Of a stretch of 64,000 bases of DNA, positions 22,808-32,482 are shown one piece after another. The first letter of the stretch is position 1, and each line of letters begins with the position of its first letter. The notes beneath the pieces are model-generated. The model made no database searches and was not told where the DNA came from. It was given only the letters and a program-made list of their open reading frames with translations. Where the stretch lies: the NCBI GenBank assembly GCA_031308135.1, contig JAHLJT010000631.1:210970731-211034730 (forward strand), given 5' to 3'. The DNA is from Acheta domesticus. Its lineage: Eukaryota; Arthropoda; Insecta; Orthoptera; Gryllidae. The translations under genes and the position numbers were made by a program.

Positions 22808-25527
22808 ATTTTATCGTATAGCAGCGTGGAATGCCAACGGCTTGGCGCGCCATCGTCAAGAACTTGAAATATTTCTTTCGCAAAACAAAATCGATATTCT
22901 ACTTGTCTCAGAAACACATTTCACAGACAAAAACTACTTCAAATTGAAGAATTATATAATCTATGATACTAAACATCCTGATGGCCATGCACACGGAGGC
23001 ACTGCTATCATCTTAAAAAAATGTATAAAACATCACGAAGAAAATAGTTTTCAAGATATTGATATACAATCCACTACCATAACTATTAGTGACTGGAGTG
23101 GGCCTCTAACAGTAAGTGCCCTATATTGTCCACCAAGATTTACCATAAATAAAACACGCTTTGAATCCTTCTTTAACAATTTAGGCTCAAGGTTCATAGC
23201 AGGGGGAGATTTCAATTCAAAACACACACAGTGGGGATCAAGACTGATTACCACTAGAGGACGAGAACTCCAGAAAGCAGTAACAGCACTGAGTCTAGAC
23301 ACCATCTCCACAGCAGAACCAACCTACTGGCCGACGGACCCAAATAAAATACCAGACTTACTTGACTTTTTTGTTGCAAAAGGTATTTCATCCGGCCTAC
23401 TATAATATAGAAGCTTCGTATGAATTGTCATCTGATCACACACCTATCATAGTTAACATTAGTACTGAATTAATTCTACCTAAAACCTTTAATTCCTACC
23501 TACCTTTAATTCTACTAAAGTCCCGTTCCTGTTGTTCTTACTACAGAAAAACTAACTGGTGTGAATATCAACGATGGATCTCCCACAACACTAGAATTAG
23601 CGTGCCCTTAAAATCCGCAGATGACATTGAAGAAGCCACTGAGTATTTCACGCAAAGCATTCAGAATGCTGCATGGCATGCTACGCCACAAGAAATCTTT
23701 GTTAAAAACTGTACAAAGTTTCCAAAGCAAATTATCAATAAGATCTCTGGGAAAAGGAGACTAAGAAGAATATGGCAAAGTTCAAGATATCCAATAGACA
23801 AAAACTACAATAGAGCTAATAGACAATTAAATAATCTTCTAAAAAATTATAACAACAATAAATTTCATGATTACATCTCTAGTCTCTCACCGACAGAAGC
23901 CTCAGATTATTCTCTGTTTAAAGCCACGAGAAACCTAAAACAACCTTACAAATCCGAACCACCAATTAGAGACAAGAACATGAAATGGGCAAGAAGTGCT
24001 ACAGAAAAACTTAAAGTTTTTGGACATCATTTTTTAGAAGTTTTTCAAAGCATCCCACCTGCGAACGATGAAGTAGATGAGGAAATTCAAGAATACCTTG
24101 ATTCACCAGCACAATTGTCACTTCCTATAAAATTCTTCACTCCTAAAGAAATACTTAAAGTGATAAAGAATGACCTTCCCTGCAAAAAAGCTCCAGGCTA
24201 TGATCTTATTACCGGCCAGTTACTAAAAGAACTACCACGCAAAGGGATCGCATTCATCACAGCGCTCTTCAATAGTATTATTCGCATTGGACATTTTCCC
24301 ACTCAGTGGAAAGTAGCTCAAATTATAGTATTCCTAAAACCTGGTAAAGCTCCTCATGAAGCTTCGTCTTACCGTCCTATTAGCCTCCTTCCAATACTGT
24401 CTAAGATATTTGAGAAACTACTTTTAACAAGACTACGCCCTTATTTATCATGCAGCAGCAATATCGTACCGGACCATCAATTTGGATTTCGTCAGCAGCA
24501 TTCTACTATAGAGCAGATAAACAGGATTACATCGTACATAGAAAGAAACTTTCAAAATAAACAATATTGTTCTGCTGCCTTCCTCGATGTAACTCAGGCC
24601 TTCGATAAGGTATGGCACAAGGGCCTTTTATACAAACTTAAGCGCTACTTACCCCACTCATTTTTTGATACATTCCAATCATATCTTTCAAATCGGTATT
24701 TTCAAATCAAAATACCAAAATGAAACCTCAGACCTCCTTCCTATAAAATCCGGAGTGCCTCAAGGAAGTGTTCTCGGACCAGGTGCTGTATTTGCTATAT
24801 ACAGCAGATATTCCGAAGACTGAAAACTCAATTATTGCCACTTTTGCAGATGATACAGCTGTATTGGCTTCTGACAGTGATTCTAGAGAAGCATCTCAAA
24901 AGCTTCAAGATCACCTTACTGCACTTAAAGAATGGTTCAGCAAGTGGAGAATCAAGATAAATGAAAGTAAATCAGCGCATTTACTCTCAGGAAAGAAACT
25001 TGTCCACCCTGTTATGATCAACGGAAATCAAATACCGCAACAGAGCGCGTTAAATATCTAGGTATTCATATGGACAGACGTCTCACGTGGAAAAAACACA
25101 TACAAACTAAAAAACAGCAATTACAGTTACAACTAAGAAAATTCTATTGGCTTATTGGACGCAAATCAAAATTATCACTTGAAAATAAATTATTAATCTA
25201 TAAAACTATTCTAGTTCCCATTTGGACATACGGAATTCAGATCTGGGACACCGCCAGCAAAACTAATTTGTCAACTATACAAAATTTCAATCAAAACTTT
25301 TAAGAATAATTTCATCTGCACCTTGGTTCATATCAAACTCTGCACTACACCGAGACCTCAATATAGCAACAGTACAAGAAAAGATTCAAGAAATAAGCTC
25401 AAAATATCAGCAACGTCTGGAAATGCATCCCAATCATCTAGCTCTAAATCTACTTGACAACAGCCAAGAAATTTCTCGACTCGGCAGAATTTCTACCCTT
25501 CATCTTCCCTATCGTTTTAATAATTAA
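22800..25527 (+). pseudogene. Jockey ORF2: endonuclease and reverse transcriptase (copy 1)
   Basis: The ATG at 22800 begins MGKFYRIAAWNANGLARHRQ; SETHF, AGGDFNSKH and SSDHTPIIV complete an AP-type endonuclease over about 220 residues. RT motifs follow: CKKAPGYDLITGQLL, SYRPISLLPILSKIFEKLL, AAFLDVTQAFDKVWHKG, SGVPQGSVLGP and the catalytic FADDTAVLASD at about 24842. LGIHMDRRLTWKKH and a C-terminal tail to the stop at 25525-25527 end it. Expected length is about 909 residues. Frame breaks occur near 23395, 24715, 24782, 25010, 25040 and 25298. Most are one-base changes absent from copy 2, but the last (an extra base in CAAAACTTTT) is shared, so at least one lesion is ancestral. Confidence 0.9.
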
Positions 25528-25757
25528 CATTTATCTAACCATATTCTCTTATTTAGCTCTAACATGTTCATATATTCTTGATGTAATAATGTTTTCATGA
25601 TCTTTCTGTTATAGATTTGTTAAAGGATCCCAAGAAAAGTACCATTGGGTGACTTTCTTCATTTTTCATTATGTTTGTTATTGTAATATTCATTTATAGT
25701 ATTTACTTATTATTTCAAATTTGAAATAGATTGTAAATATTCGTTCAATAAAAAATA

Positions 25758-26328
25758 GTAGTTGGAGAAAGACGCCGAAAAAATTCAAACTTTCACAATT
25801 TTCGAAAATTCAGAGTTATCCGTGAAAATCGGACCTATGCCATGTTAATAAGTGTATTTTACTCTATTCATACAAGAAATTTAAAGAAAAAATTTGGAGC
25901 CGTTTTTGAGAAAATTTTGAAAATCCCGGGGGGCTTCATATAAAGTACCCCCAAATTTTGAAGAATCTTTTTCAAAATCTCAAAGCTTCGACTAGAATCA
26001 GATCGACCGGGGAATATCCATTTTGGAAGAAATCGTACGTATGGTTTAGGCGCTAGCAGTGTTCACAGACGGACGGACAGACGGACGTTTTCCTTTCAAT
26101 TGGTTTTTCGGTATCAAGGACCTACAAAACAGGGTTTCTGGCTACACCACGTGTTAGGGGATTTTTTTTCTTAATTTAGCAACTGGTTTTATCCACTTTT
26201 TCGTTTTCACGGCCCGGCAATTAATTTTTTTCCGCCGAAAATTGGCCATTTTTTCGCGCAGCATTACATAACTTTCCCTATACTACGTATATCACTCCGT
26301 GTATACGTACGTATACGGGAAAGTAAAA
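25758..26328 (+). repeat. Family A, right part (copy 1)
   Basis: This continues family A after the Jockey insertion, from GTTGGAGAAAGACGCCG to GGGAAAGTAAAA. It includes short GACGGACGGACAGACGG repeats and the palindromic TATACGTACGTATA near the end. About 25850-26180 differs from copy 2 by many substitutions although the flanks are nearly identical. Confidence 0.8.
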
Positions 26329-26869
26329 GGGAATGGGTCTTATGACACAGCATCCGAGTTCCACATCCATTAAAACCACCAGGGGCTCGATAGGCGAAAT
26401 ATTTCTTTTGCATCGCATCACATCACAGAGGTTCCAAAATATATTAACGAATGAAAACTGAAATTCGAATTTTTACCCAAATGGCTTAACACCTCCCCTT
26501 AAGTAATTTCGTTCGTATAGTTTTCAAAATATTAATTTTGTGTAATTTTGAATTTTTTTGAGTGAACACGAGGTAATTTTATACAAATTTGTAAATAAGA
26601 TTTTAACACTTACACAGCTTCATATTTTTGTCTGCAGTGTTGTCTAAAGATACAACACAATTCATTGAATTCTATGATATAAGTGATTTTTTCATCGCCA
26701 AAAGTTATGAAAAAGGAAAATTATGATTTTTTCAAATCTCCAGAGCTTTATGAGTTTTTCAAGAGATGGCCGAAATATTGTGAGAAGGATACAAGTTGCA
26801 ATATATTATTGTGTAACCGTTGCAAATAATATGTGAATGTTTGGATGCGGTACCACAATTTTTTACTTT

Positions 26870-27500
26870 CTCGCGCTTAAGAAGGAACTTCTTTACAAGT
26901 GAAAGTTAGGTAATGCTGCGCGAAAAAACGGCGGATCTTCAGCAGAAAAACATTCATTGCCGGACCCTGAAAATGAAAAAGTGCTAAATCCAGTCGCTCA
27001 ATTAAGAAAAACAGTCATCTAACACGTGGTGTAACCAGAATCCATGTTTTATGGCTCCTTGATACCGAAAAATCGATTGACGGCAAAACGTCTGTTGGTC
27101 TGTCTGTGAATAACGCTAGCGACTATACGCTCAGTCGATTTTCTCCAAAATTGATATCCCGATTGATCTGCCGGATGTCGCGGCCCCTTGAATTCGAAAC
27201 CGATATTTAAATTTTGAGGCCTACTTTACATGAAGCCCCTGGGATATTTTCAAACTTTAAAAAAAATGGCGCCAACAATTTAGACGAAATTTTGTTGTTG
27301 GATTATCTGAAGGACGGTTAAGAGAATGGCGATCGTCGCGTATTGGTTGAAAACTCTGATTTTATGAAAATTGAAAAAGAAAAAAAGAAAAAAAATCGGC
27401 GTCTTCCTACAAATAATATTATGAAGATACAATTTTGTTTCTTAATGAAATGTGTTCATTAAATACAGATATTCAAATAAAGTCGTGTTGAATTTTACGA
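26870..27500 (-). repeat. Family A fragment, inverted (copy 1)
   Basis: TAATGCTGCGCGAAAAAACGG, CTAACACGTGGTGTAACC, TTGATACCGAAAAATCGATTG and GTCTGTCTGTGAATAACGC are the reverse complement, moderately diverged, of the right end of family A at 25900-26300. The two form an inverted repeat with a spacer of about 540 bp (26329-26869). Confidence 0.7.
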
Positions 27501-27896
27501 AATGAGTATTTTTTTAGTAATTTGGCGACAAATATAGTCGAACGCGCCCAATTTACTGCGCTTCCTGAACGTAAAATGAATAGTTCTCCTAAGCAGTTGG
27601 ACGCATCGTAAGTTATAACTTGTGTATTTTTTCATATTTCTTTGATCGTTTCTTCTTCAGGCTTTGTTATTAGTTTTAAAATTAATCTTTTATAAATTAT
27701 TTAAAAACCTATTTTAAATTGCGTTCTTTAATTGAGTTAAATGTGAAAAGGAAATAGATGATTTCGCTTTGCCTAATAAGGTGTGGGAATAAAAGAAATC
27801 CACGTAAAAAACGAGTGATTTTGAGACACATATAAAAATATTATATTTAATTATCATATTTTTTCTATTTTCATTTTCTTGCTAGCGGTACCAACA

Positions 27897-28271
27897 ATGC
27901 TAATTAGCAAAATGTGTATCCTATACGAATTATCCGTCATGTTGCTTGTAACCCATTGTTGTAACGCCGCGCTGATAACAGAAGGCCATAATGACTGCTA
28001 CCTTTTCTTTGGCATTAATTTTTTACGGCTAAAATATGCATCGTGCATCGTTGGTATTCACGTAATTTTGCGTGATTGCGTAAATTCGCATACTTTTCGC
28101 ACAATTGTGTTTGAAAATACAGGCGAGAAAATCAATATTACAACTAGCACCACTAGTTATAATATTGAATACCTAATTGTACCAGAGTATTCAACCATGG
28201 GCCAAGTAGGAGCTCCAACTATGGGCCAAGCAGGTGTAGGTACGCCCTCTATCAGCTGCCTCTCTTTTTAA
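27897..28271 (+). CDS. Uncharacterised ORF (copy 1)
   Basis: ATG at 27897 opens a frame beginning MLISKMCILYELS and containing a hydrophobic, Cys-bearing segment (LLVTHCCNAALITEGHNDC), then NITTSTTSYNIEYLIVPEYS and a short repeat of MGQVGAPTMGQAGVG. It stops at 28271. In copy 2 a one-base insertion near the start and indels near the end make the frame begin about 35 codons later and run longer (46000-46434). I recognise no family. A hydrophobic start with N-glycosylation-like sites might suggest a secreted or membrane product, but chance or a retroelement-derived frame is equally likely. Confidence 0.25.
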   Translation: MLISKMCILYELSVMLLVTHCCNAALITEGHNDCYLFFGINFLRLKYASCIVGIHVILRDCVNSHTFRTIVFENTGEKINITTSTTSYNIEYLIVPEYSTMGQVGAPTMGQAGVGTPSISCLSF

Positions 28272-28780
28272 TACCATGCTCCAATCCTCTTAAAACAGTA
28301 ATATCGTTGAATCAATTAAATTCTATGAGACTATTGAGAGCATCACTGTACACTGCATAAATTCGCCATAGTTGCTTGTTAACTATGGGCTGGGGCCATT
28401 ATTGTACACCCTGGCATACACATTGATAGTATTGAATTTTGCCTTAGAGTTAACTTTTATTAAAAGAATAATAATATCCGTGTAGGTACTATTTCTAATA
28501 AAGAAACGCGAACTTCACATGCCTTGAATTCTAGCTAGAAAAAATGTATTCATACAAGCATTCTTGTATTAGCAAAATGTCAAATAATGGAGAGTTACAA
28601 CAGCTCCTTCACAAGTTGCCAACGGTTGCGAAATAGATCCAATACTTCGGAGATCTTCACAGCGACCCAACTACCTCAATTTAGTTTGACAACGTCGTCG
28701 TAGTGTAAAAATAATCAATTTTATGACTGTATGAGTTTACCTATGAACGTGGCAAATTAATTTCGCCAATGGATTCGCAG
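28272..28780. other. Unassigned AT-rich DNA
   Basis: Nothing was recognised. It is present with small indels in copy 2. Confidence 0.4.
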
Positions 28781-29011
28781 CAGAAGCGGATCCAGATGAT
28801 TTTTTTTTTTTTTTTTGCGTAGGGGGTATTATAGAGTTTTGTTAAATAATAAACATATTTGTTATCATTCTGTATACTATTCATATAGTGTATATATGAT
28901 ACTGTACAATATTTTTCTAAATAATTACAAAATTTTAACAAATATTTAAATCAATTTTTCGAAATAAAGGAAGGCAACAAACGAGACCTTGGACTGCTGG
29001 ATCCGCCCCTG
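28781..29011. mobile_element. hAT-type MITE with 8-bp target duplication (copy 1)
   Basis: The left end CAGAAGCGGATCCAG and the inverted right end CAGGGGCGGATCCAG are imperfect terminal inverted repeats typical of hAT MITEs. Directly outside both ends is ATTCGCAG (28773-28780 and 29012-29019), an exact 8-bp target-site duplication as hAT transposases make. The 231-bp body is AT-rich with a T16 tract and no coding capacity, so it would need a transposase from elsewhere. Confidence 0.9.
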
Positions 29012-29313
29012 ATTCGCAGTGCGGCGCGGCGCGGCGCGGCGCGCGCGCCGTAGTCAGCGTTCACGGAGGCGAGCGCAAGACCCTTCGCCTCCTGCGCCGT
29101 CTCGTGCTGTCGCCGCCAATGTTCTTCTCACCGATATCAAACGTATAATTACGGGGTATTTGACGCGAGGAATGTGTTTCAGTTACCGCGTAATAATAAG
29201 ATCGTTAAGCGCCGCTTTTTTCTTTCCATCCAACCGTGTTTTCTTCCCCTCTCCCGCGGGCTCTTTCTTATTATTGTCTTTCTTTTTTTCTTCCTTTTTT
29301 GGTGAATTGGTAT
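29012..29313. other. GC-rich segment ending at the gap (copy 1)
   Basis: A (GCGGC)n run at about 29020-29050 is followed by CpG-rich, then pyrimidine-rich DNA, cut by the gap. The continuation is seen in copy 2 (47070-47790), where it forms a CpG-island-like block. Confidence 0.6.
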
Positions 29314-30313
29314 NNNNNNNNNNNNNNNNNNNNNNNNNNNNNNNNNNNNNNNNNNNNNNNNNNNNNNNNNNNNNNNNNNNNNNNNNNNNNNNNNNNNNNN
29401 NNNNNNNNNNNNNNNNNNNNNNNNNNNNNNNNNNNNNNNNNNNNNNNNNNNNNNNNNNNNNNNNNNNNNNNNNNNNNNNNNNNNNNNNNNNNNNNNNNNN
29501 NNNNNNNNNNNNNNNNNNNNNNNNNNNNNNNNNNNNNNNNNNNNNNNNNNNNNNNNNNNNNNNNNNNNNNNNNNNNNNNNNNNNNNNNNNNNNNNNNNNN
29601 NNNNNNNNNNNNNNNNNNNNNNNNNNNNNNNNNNNNNNNNNNNNNNNNNNNNNNNNNNNNNNNNNNNNNNNNNNNNNNNNNNNNNNNNNNNNNNNNNNNN
29701 NNNNNNNNNNNNNNNNNNNNNNNNNNNNNNNNNNNNNNNNNNNNNNNNNNNNNNNNNNNNNNNNNNNNNNNNNNNNNNNNNNNNNNNNNNNNNNNNNNNN
29801 NNNNNNNNNNNNNNNNNNNNNNNNNNNNNNNNNNNNNNNNNNNNNNNNNNNNNNNNNNNNNNNNNNNNNNNNNNNNNNNNNNNNNNNNNNNNNNNNNNNN
29901 NNNNNNNNNNNNNNNNNNNNNNNNNNNNNNNNNNNNNNNNNNNNNNNNNNNNNNNNNNNNNNNNNNNNNNNNNNNNNNNNNNNNNNNNNNNNNNNNNNNN
30001 NNNNNNNNNNNNNNNNNNNNNNNNNNNNNNNNNNNNNNNNNNNNNNNNNNNNNNNNNNNNNNNNNNNNNNNNNNNNNNNNNNNNNNNNNNNNNNNNNNNN
30101 NNNNNNNNNNNNNNNNNNNNNNNNNNNNNNNNNNNNNNNNNNNNNNNNNNNNNNNNNNNNNNNNNNNNNNNNNNNNNNNNNNNNNNNNNNNNNNNNNNNN
30201 NNNNNNNNNNNNNNNNNNNNNNNNNNNNNNNNNNNNNNNNNNNNNNNNNNNNNNNNNNNNNNNNNNNNNNNNNNNNNNNNNNNNNNNNNNNNNNNNNNNN
30301 NNNNNNNNNNNNN
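29314..30313. other. Assembly gap, exactly 1000 N
   Basis: The N run is exactly 1000 bases, which suggests a placeholder length rather than a measured distance. Open frames that span it are not real. Confidence 0.99.
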
Positions 30314-30480
30314 GATCTTTAAAACAGGTCATGTTTTATATTTTGAAAAAAAGTGTCGTTGTGGCTTAATTTGTGCTTGAAATTAATGCAATTTATTAAA
30401 AAGGTAATTTTCTCAAAAACCGCTCTAAAATTTTTCTTCAATTGTTTTACATGGATAAAACAATGAAGGCTTAAAAGAAG
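30314..30480 (-). repeat. Family A-like fragment beside the gap
   Basis: GTCATGTTTTATATTTTGAA, AATTTGTGCTTGAAATTAATG and CTCAAAAACCGCTC resemble the inverted fragment at about 50070-50230, itself a diverged reverse-orientation family A piece. Confidence 0.45.
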
Positions 30481-30486
30481 AACCTA

Positions 30487-31192
30487 CCCCTCGCCCCTTC
30501 CCTCATTCCTTTCGCTCGTCCCTTCCCCTCGTCCCTTCCCCTCGTCCCTTCCCCTCGGCCCCTTCCCCTCGCCCCTTCCCCTCGCCCCTTCCCCTCGCCC
30601 CTTCCCCTCGCCCCTTCCCCTCGCCCCTTCCCCTCGCCCTTCCCCTCGCCCCTTCCCCTCGCCCCTTCCACTCGCCCCTTCCACTCGCCCCTTCCACTCG
30701 CCCCTTCCACTCGCCCCTTCCACTCGCCCCTTCCACTCGCCCCTTCCACTCGCCCCTTCCACTCGCCCCTTCCACTCGCCCCTTCCACCTCGCCCCTTCC
30801 ACTCGCCCCTTCCACTCGCCCCTTCCACTCGCCCCTTCCACTCGCCCCTTCCACTCGCCCCTTCCACTCGCCCCTTCCACTCGCCCCTTCCACTCGCCCC
30901 TTCCACTCGCCCCTTCCACTCGCCCCTTCCACTCGCCCCTTCCACTCGCCCCTTCCACTCGCCCCTTCCACTCGCCCCTTCCACTCGCCCCTTCCACTCG
31001 CCCCTTCCACTCGCCCCTTCCACTCGCCCCTTCCCCACGCCCCTTCCCCACGCCCCTTCCCCACGCCCCTTCCCCACCCCCTTCCCCACGCCCCTTCCCC
31101 ACGCCCTTCCCCACGCCCCTTCCCCCACGCCCCTTCCCCACGCCCCTTCCCCACGCCCCCATCCCCACGCCCCTTCCCCACGCCTCTTGCCC
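30487..31192. repeat. 13-bp minisatellite in blocks
   Basis: About 54 tandem copies of a 13-bp unit of the form CTCGCCCCTTCCN. The variants are grouped: CTCGTCCCTTCCC then CTCGCCCCTTCCC (to about 30660), CTCGCCCCTTCCA (about 30660-31030), and CCACGCCCCTTCC (about 31030-31190). A few units carry one-base indels. The strand is almost pure pyrimidine apart from the CG and A positions. All minus frames are open only because the unit contains no stop. It lies within about 60 bp of the LGR exon donor, so it is probably intronic. Confidence 0.95.
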
Positions 31193-31250
31193 TCACCATA
31201 GCCCACGCCATGGCGCTCGCCCTAGCTGTCGCCCGCCGCCGCGCCCTCAC

Positions 31251-31544
31251 CTCGCTGCCAGTAGTAGGCGAAGTTGAAGTAGACGCCCTGCGAGTGCGCG
31301 TCGGCCACCGCTAGCAGCAGCAGATATAGCCCCATGCACAGGTCGGCCAGCGCCAGGTTGCACATGAGGAAGTTGCCCGGCGTGAGGTGGCGTGGCGCCA
31401 CCAGCAGCCCGGCCAGCACGGCGGCGTTGCCCAGCACGGCCGTCACCAGCACCAGCCACACGCACGCGCGCAGCCACGTCGACCCCCATGATGTCCTCGC
31501 ACGGGTTGAAGGCGTCGGGCTCCGGCCGGCAGCGCACCGCCGCC
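31251..31544 (-). CDS. LGR-type glycoprotein hormone receptor, one exon, frameshifted
   Basis: This exon encodes the end of the ectodomain hinge and the start of the seven-helix domain of a leucine-rich-repeat GPCR, most like insect LGR1, the type thought to bind GPA2/GPB5. Acceptor GTGGCGCAG lies before 31544 and donor GAG-GTGAGG after 31251. The frame reads CRPEPDAFNPCEDIMG, helix 1 VWLVLVTAVLGNAAVLAGLL, PGNFLMCNLALADLCMGLYL (helix 2) and YFNFAYYWQR. The CEDIMG part and the helix part are in different frames: the run of five C (five G on the coding strand) at 31483-31487 has one base too many. All recognised residues are otherwise conserved, so I favour an assembly error over a pseudogene. 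Other exons are not in the window. Confidence 0.85.
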
Positions 31545-31617
31545 CTGCGCCACAAACAGAGCCACTGGCTCCGTCAGGAAGTTGGGGCCTCTGCAATTCA
31601 GACGGATGCTTCTCCAC

Positions 31618-32482
31618 TTATATTAAAACAAATTTCACTAACAATCCCTCTCTCTTTCTATATATGTATATATTGTAACGAACGTGAATTTCACGTACTT
31701 TCCTGATGAAACCAATCAGCCAAAACATCGGCTGAATGGATTTTCAGTCATTTGTTTGTACGAGATTCCACCGCCCGCTCGCGCGCGCCGCTGGGCAGCC
31801 GACGAGTTTTCTTATCGGTGGCTCGGAGGGGTGGAGAAAGGGGTAACTCTTATCTGGAGGAGTGAGGTGTGCAACTCTTATCTGAGGAGTGACGTGGGCC
31901 GAGGAGGGGAGAGAGAGGGGTGTGAGAGGGGTGTGCGGCACGACGGGGCAGAAAGCTGTTGGACACGGAGGTGTGCAGTAGTGGAGAGATGGGCATACGG
32001 GACGCCAGGAGCAGAAAGTGCTTGGATTCCGCCGTGTCAGATTGACGTCAGTCAGAGAGGTGTACCTTTCTAAGGCGGCTCTCACCACCCGTGTTCTTGC
32101 TGCAAGCTTTGCTGTTTGGGGTGAGGCTATTTTCCAACGGACTAAAGTCGGTATTTCGATCCTTGCATATTCTACATCGGGCTTTTTCTGCACGAACTGC
32201 CTGACTGCGTGAGACTTGAATTTATCGACTCGCAAGAGGTGTGCATAATGCGTAGTAAGACCAGTGGCGTAAAGTGCTGAGTGTTTTTTACGAGAACACG
32301 AGGGAAATAATTTCGGAACTAAAGTGGCCGCGCATTCATACTAGAAATAAGAATCTCGAAGAAATTAGTTATAGAAGGCAGACTGGTGTCAGGCACGTGT
32401 TCACGCAATTCACCATGAGAGATAATTTTAGGGGCCTTTAACGTTACGTCTAAGAGAATTCTTTGAACATTCTGTGCTATAA
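31618..32482. other. GC-rich unassigned DNA between LGR exon and copy 2
   Basis: It begins with TATATATGTATATATTGTAACG and contains purine-rich stretches (GAGGGGAGAGAGAGGGG near 31905). It could be an LTR-like sequence, but no convincing inverted ends or primer site were found. A 163-codon minus frame here (31744-32235) has no recognisable homology. Confidence 0.35.

Larger units (their letters stand above)
20491..25757 (+). mobile_element. Jockey-type LINE, nearly full length (copy 1)
   Basis: The element starts AGTCTAGTTCGAGTCGCC, and ends TTCAATAAAAAA. It is flanked by GTAGTT at 20485-20490 and 25758-25763, a likely target duplication, and interrupts family A at a site seen intact near 56915. 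It has a 5' UTR, a Gln-rich ORF1 that overlaps ORF2 (ATGGGTAA, 22800-22807), ORF2 with endonuclease and RT, and a 230-bp 3' UTR. No RNase H is seen, which fits Jockey better than the I group. ORF1 is interrupted by an LTR-like piece. The element is inactive as read. Confidence 0.85.
14393..29313. repeat. 15-kb duplicated composite, copy 1
   Basis: 14393-29313 is near-identical and collinear with 32483-47367, including every nested junction. The left boundary coincides with the first base of an LTR-like sequence (TGTGGCGGC). The right boundary of this copy is the assembly gap, so its true end is unknown. Net length difference is 36 bp, mostly from one-base homopolymer indels. Real substitutions cluster in the LTR (about 14393-15750) and in about 25850-26180. 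Confidence 0.95.

Noticed and set aside
29019..30380. Open frames of 350-450 codons spanning the gap
   Set aside because: They consist of N-derived unknown residues with short flanks.
30471..31250. Three overlapping minus frames of 220-260 codons rich in Gly, Arg, Lys and Glu
   Set aside because: All three frames of a 13-bp tandem array are open because the unit lacks stops. This is a minisatellite, not a gene.
31744..32235. 163-codon minus frame next to the LGR exon
   Set aside because: GC-rich DNA reduces stop frequency. There is no recognisable motif, and the opposite strand is equally open over part of it.
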